This document shows positions 63,839 to 64,000 of a stretch of 64,000 bases of DNA, one piece after another. The notes under the pieces are model-generated. The model ran no database searches, had not been told where the DNA came from, and saw only the letters and a program-made list of their open reading frames with translations. Within the stretch, counting starts at the first letter, position 1, and every line of letters starts with the position of its first letter. The position numbers were made by a program, and so were the translations under genes. The DNA is from Marivivens donghaensis (GTDB lineage: Bacteria; Pseudomonadota; Alphaproteobacteria; Rhodobacterales; Rhodobacteraceae), in NCBI RefSeq assembly GCF_011806565.1, contig NZ_JAATOP010000004.1, positions 1-64,000 on the forward strand, written 5' to 3'.

Positions 63839-64000
63839 ATGTCGATCGACACGGAAACCGCCCGCCGCGTGGCCAAGCTGGCCCGTATCAAGGTGGAAGA
63901 CGACGCGCTGCCTGAGCTGGCGCAGGAATTTAACGCTATTCTCGGCTTCATCGAGCAACTCGAAGAAGTCGACGTTGATGGTGTGGAGCCGATGACTTCG
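63839..64000 (+). CDS. gatC: Aspartyl/glutamyl-tRNA amidotransferase subunit C, N-terminal part
   Basis: The first 54 codons are in the window. [20 protein letters not shown] and [20 protein letters not shown] are typical of GatC, the small stabilising subunit of the amidotransferase that makes Gln-tRNA(Gln) and/or Asn-tRNA(Asn). AGAGG lies just before the ATG. gatA is expected to follow outside the window. Confidence 0.92.
   Translation, partial: MSIDTETARRVAKLARIKVEDDALPELAQEFNAILGFIEQLEEVDVDGVEPMTS

Overview
The window is an ordinary, gene-dense stretch of a GC-rich alphaproteobacterial chromosome, most likely Rhodobacterales (Roseobacter/Rhodobacter relatives). The pointers are the gene order ruvC-ruvA-ruvB ... 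ybgC-tolQRA-tolB-pal-cpoB-tilS-ftsH, a phosphatidylcholine synthase, a DUF1127 small protein, DUF484-xerC, TamA/TamB, DUF2478 beside mobA, and intergenic repeats that end in a conserved 'GAGGTATTT...TCAGAATGAAG' tail. I saw no rRNA, tRNA, CRISPR array, prophage or insertion sequence. The window cuts two genes: the start of a sulfate adenylyltransferase at the left edge (1-209, minus) and the start of gatC at the right edge (63839-64000, plus).

Layout. 1-5.6 kb: sat (partial), trxB with a divergent Lrp/AsnC regulator, a 49-residue peptide gene, and a minus-strand operon lgt-midA-pgeF joined by stop/start overlaps. 5.7-8.5 kb: ubiK, a DUF475/TerC-like membrane protein, a TusA-like protein, mobA and DUF2478 (sulfur and molybdenum cofactor related). 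8.5-16.9 kb: a polyamine block with the importer potFGHI (minus), a divergent class III aminotransferase, an amine-oxidising flavoprotein and a GNAT protein (plus), and a GntR/FCD regulator (minus). Three copies of an AATTTGATCA-type palindrome lie in the two promoter regions of this block. 16.9-23 kb: hemerythrin-like protein, tamB and tamA. 23.2-29.9 kb: TetR regulator, truA, ycjX-ycjF-like pair, priA, mgtC-like. 30-32.9 kb: DUF484, xerC, phosphatidylcholine synthase, GNAT. 33-38.6 kb: ileS, MFS permease, prmA, DUF1127.

39-51.1 kb is a long plus-strand housekeeping array: ruvCAB (Holliday junction processing), an unrecognised ORF, the complete Tol-Pal envelope system with an extra small secreted ORF between tolA and tolB, tilS and ftsH. 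51.1-55.3 kb: tam, a MOSC protein, folD, a membrane-anchored LytTR regulator and pdeM. 55.3-62.1 kb: a LacI-regulated ribitol operon in which a periplasmic binding protein, ATPase and permease take up the sugar alcohol, a ribitol 2-dehydrogenase makes D-ribulose, and an FGGY kinase phosphorylates it. 62.1-64 kb: tadA, a beta-lactamase-fold hydrolase, a small membrane protein and gatC.

I found no clearly new biological system. The points most worth a second look are the shared operator of the polyamine locus, the ribitol operon with an ABC importer, a perfect terminator hairpin that lies inside the tam coding region, the membrane-bound LytTR regulator, the unrecognised ORFs in the ruv-tol array, and the shared intergenic repeat.
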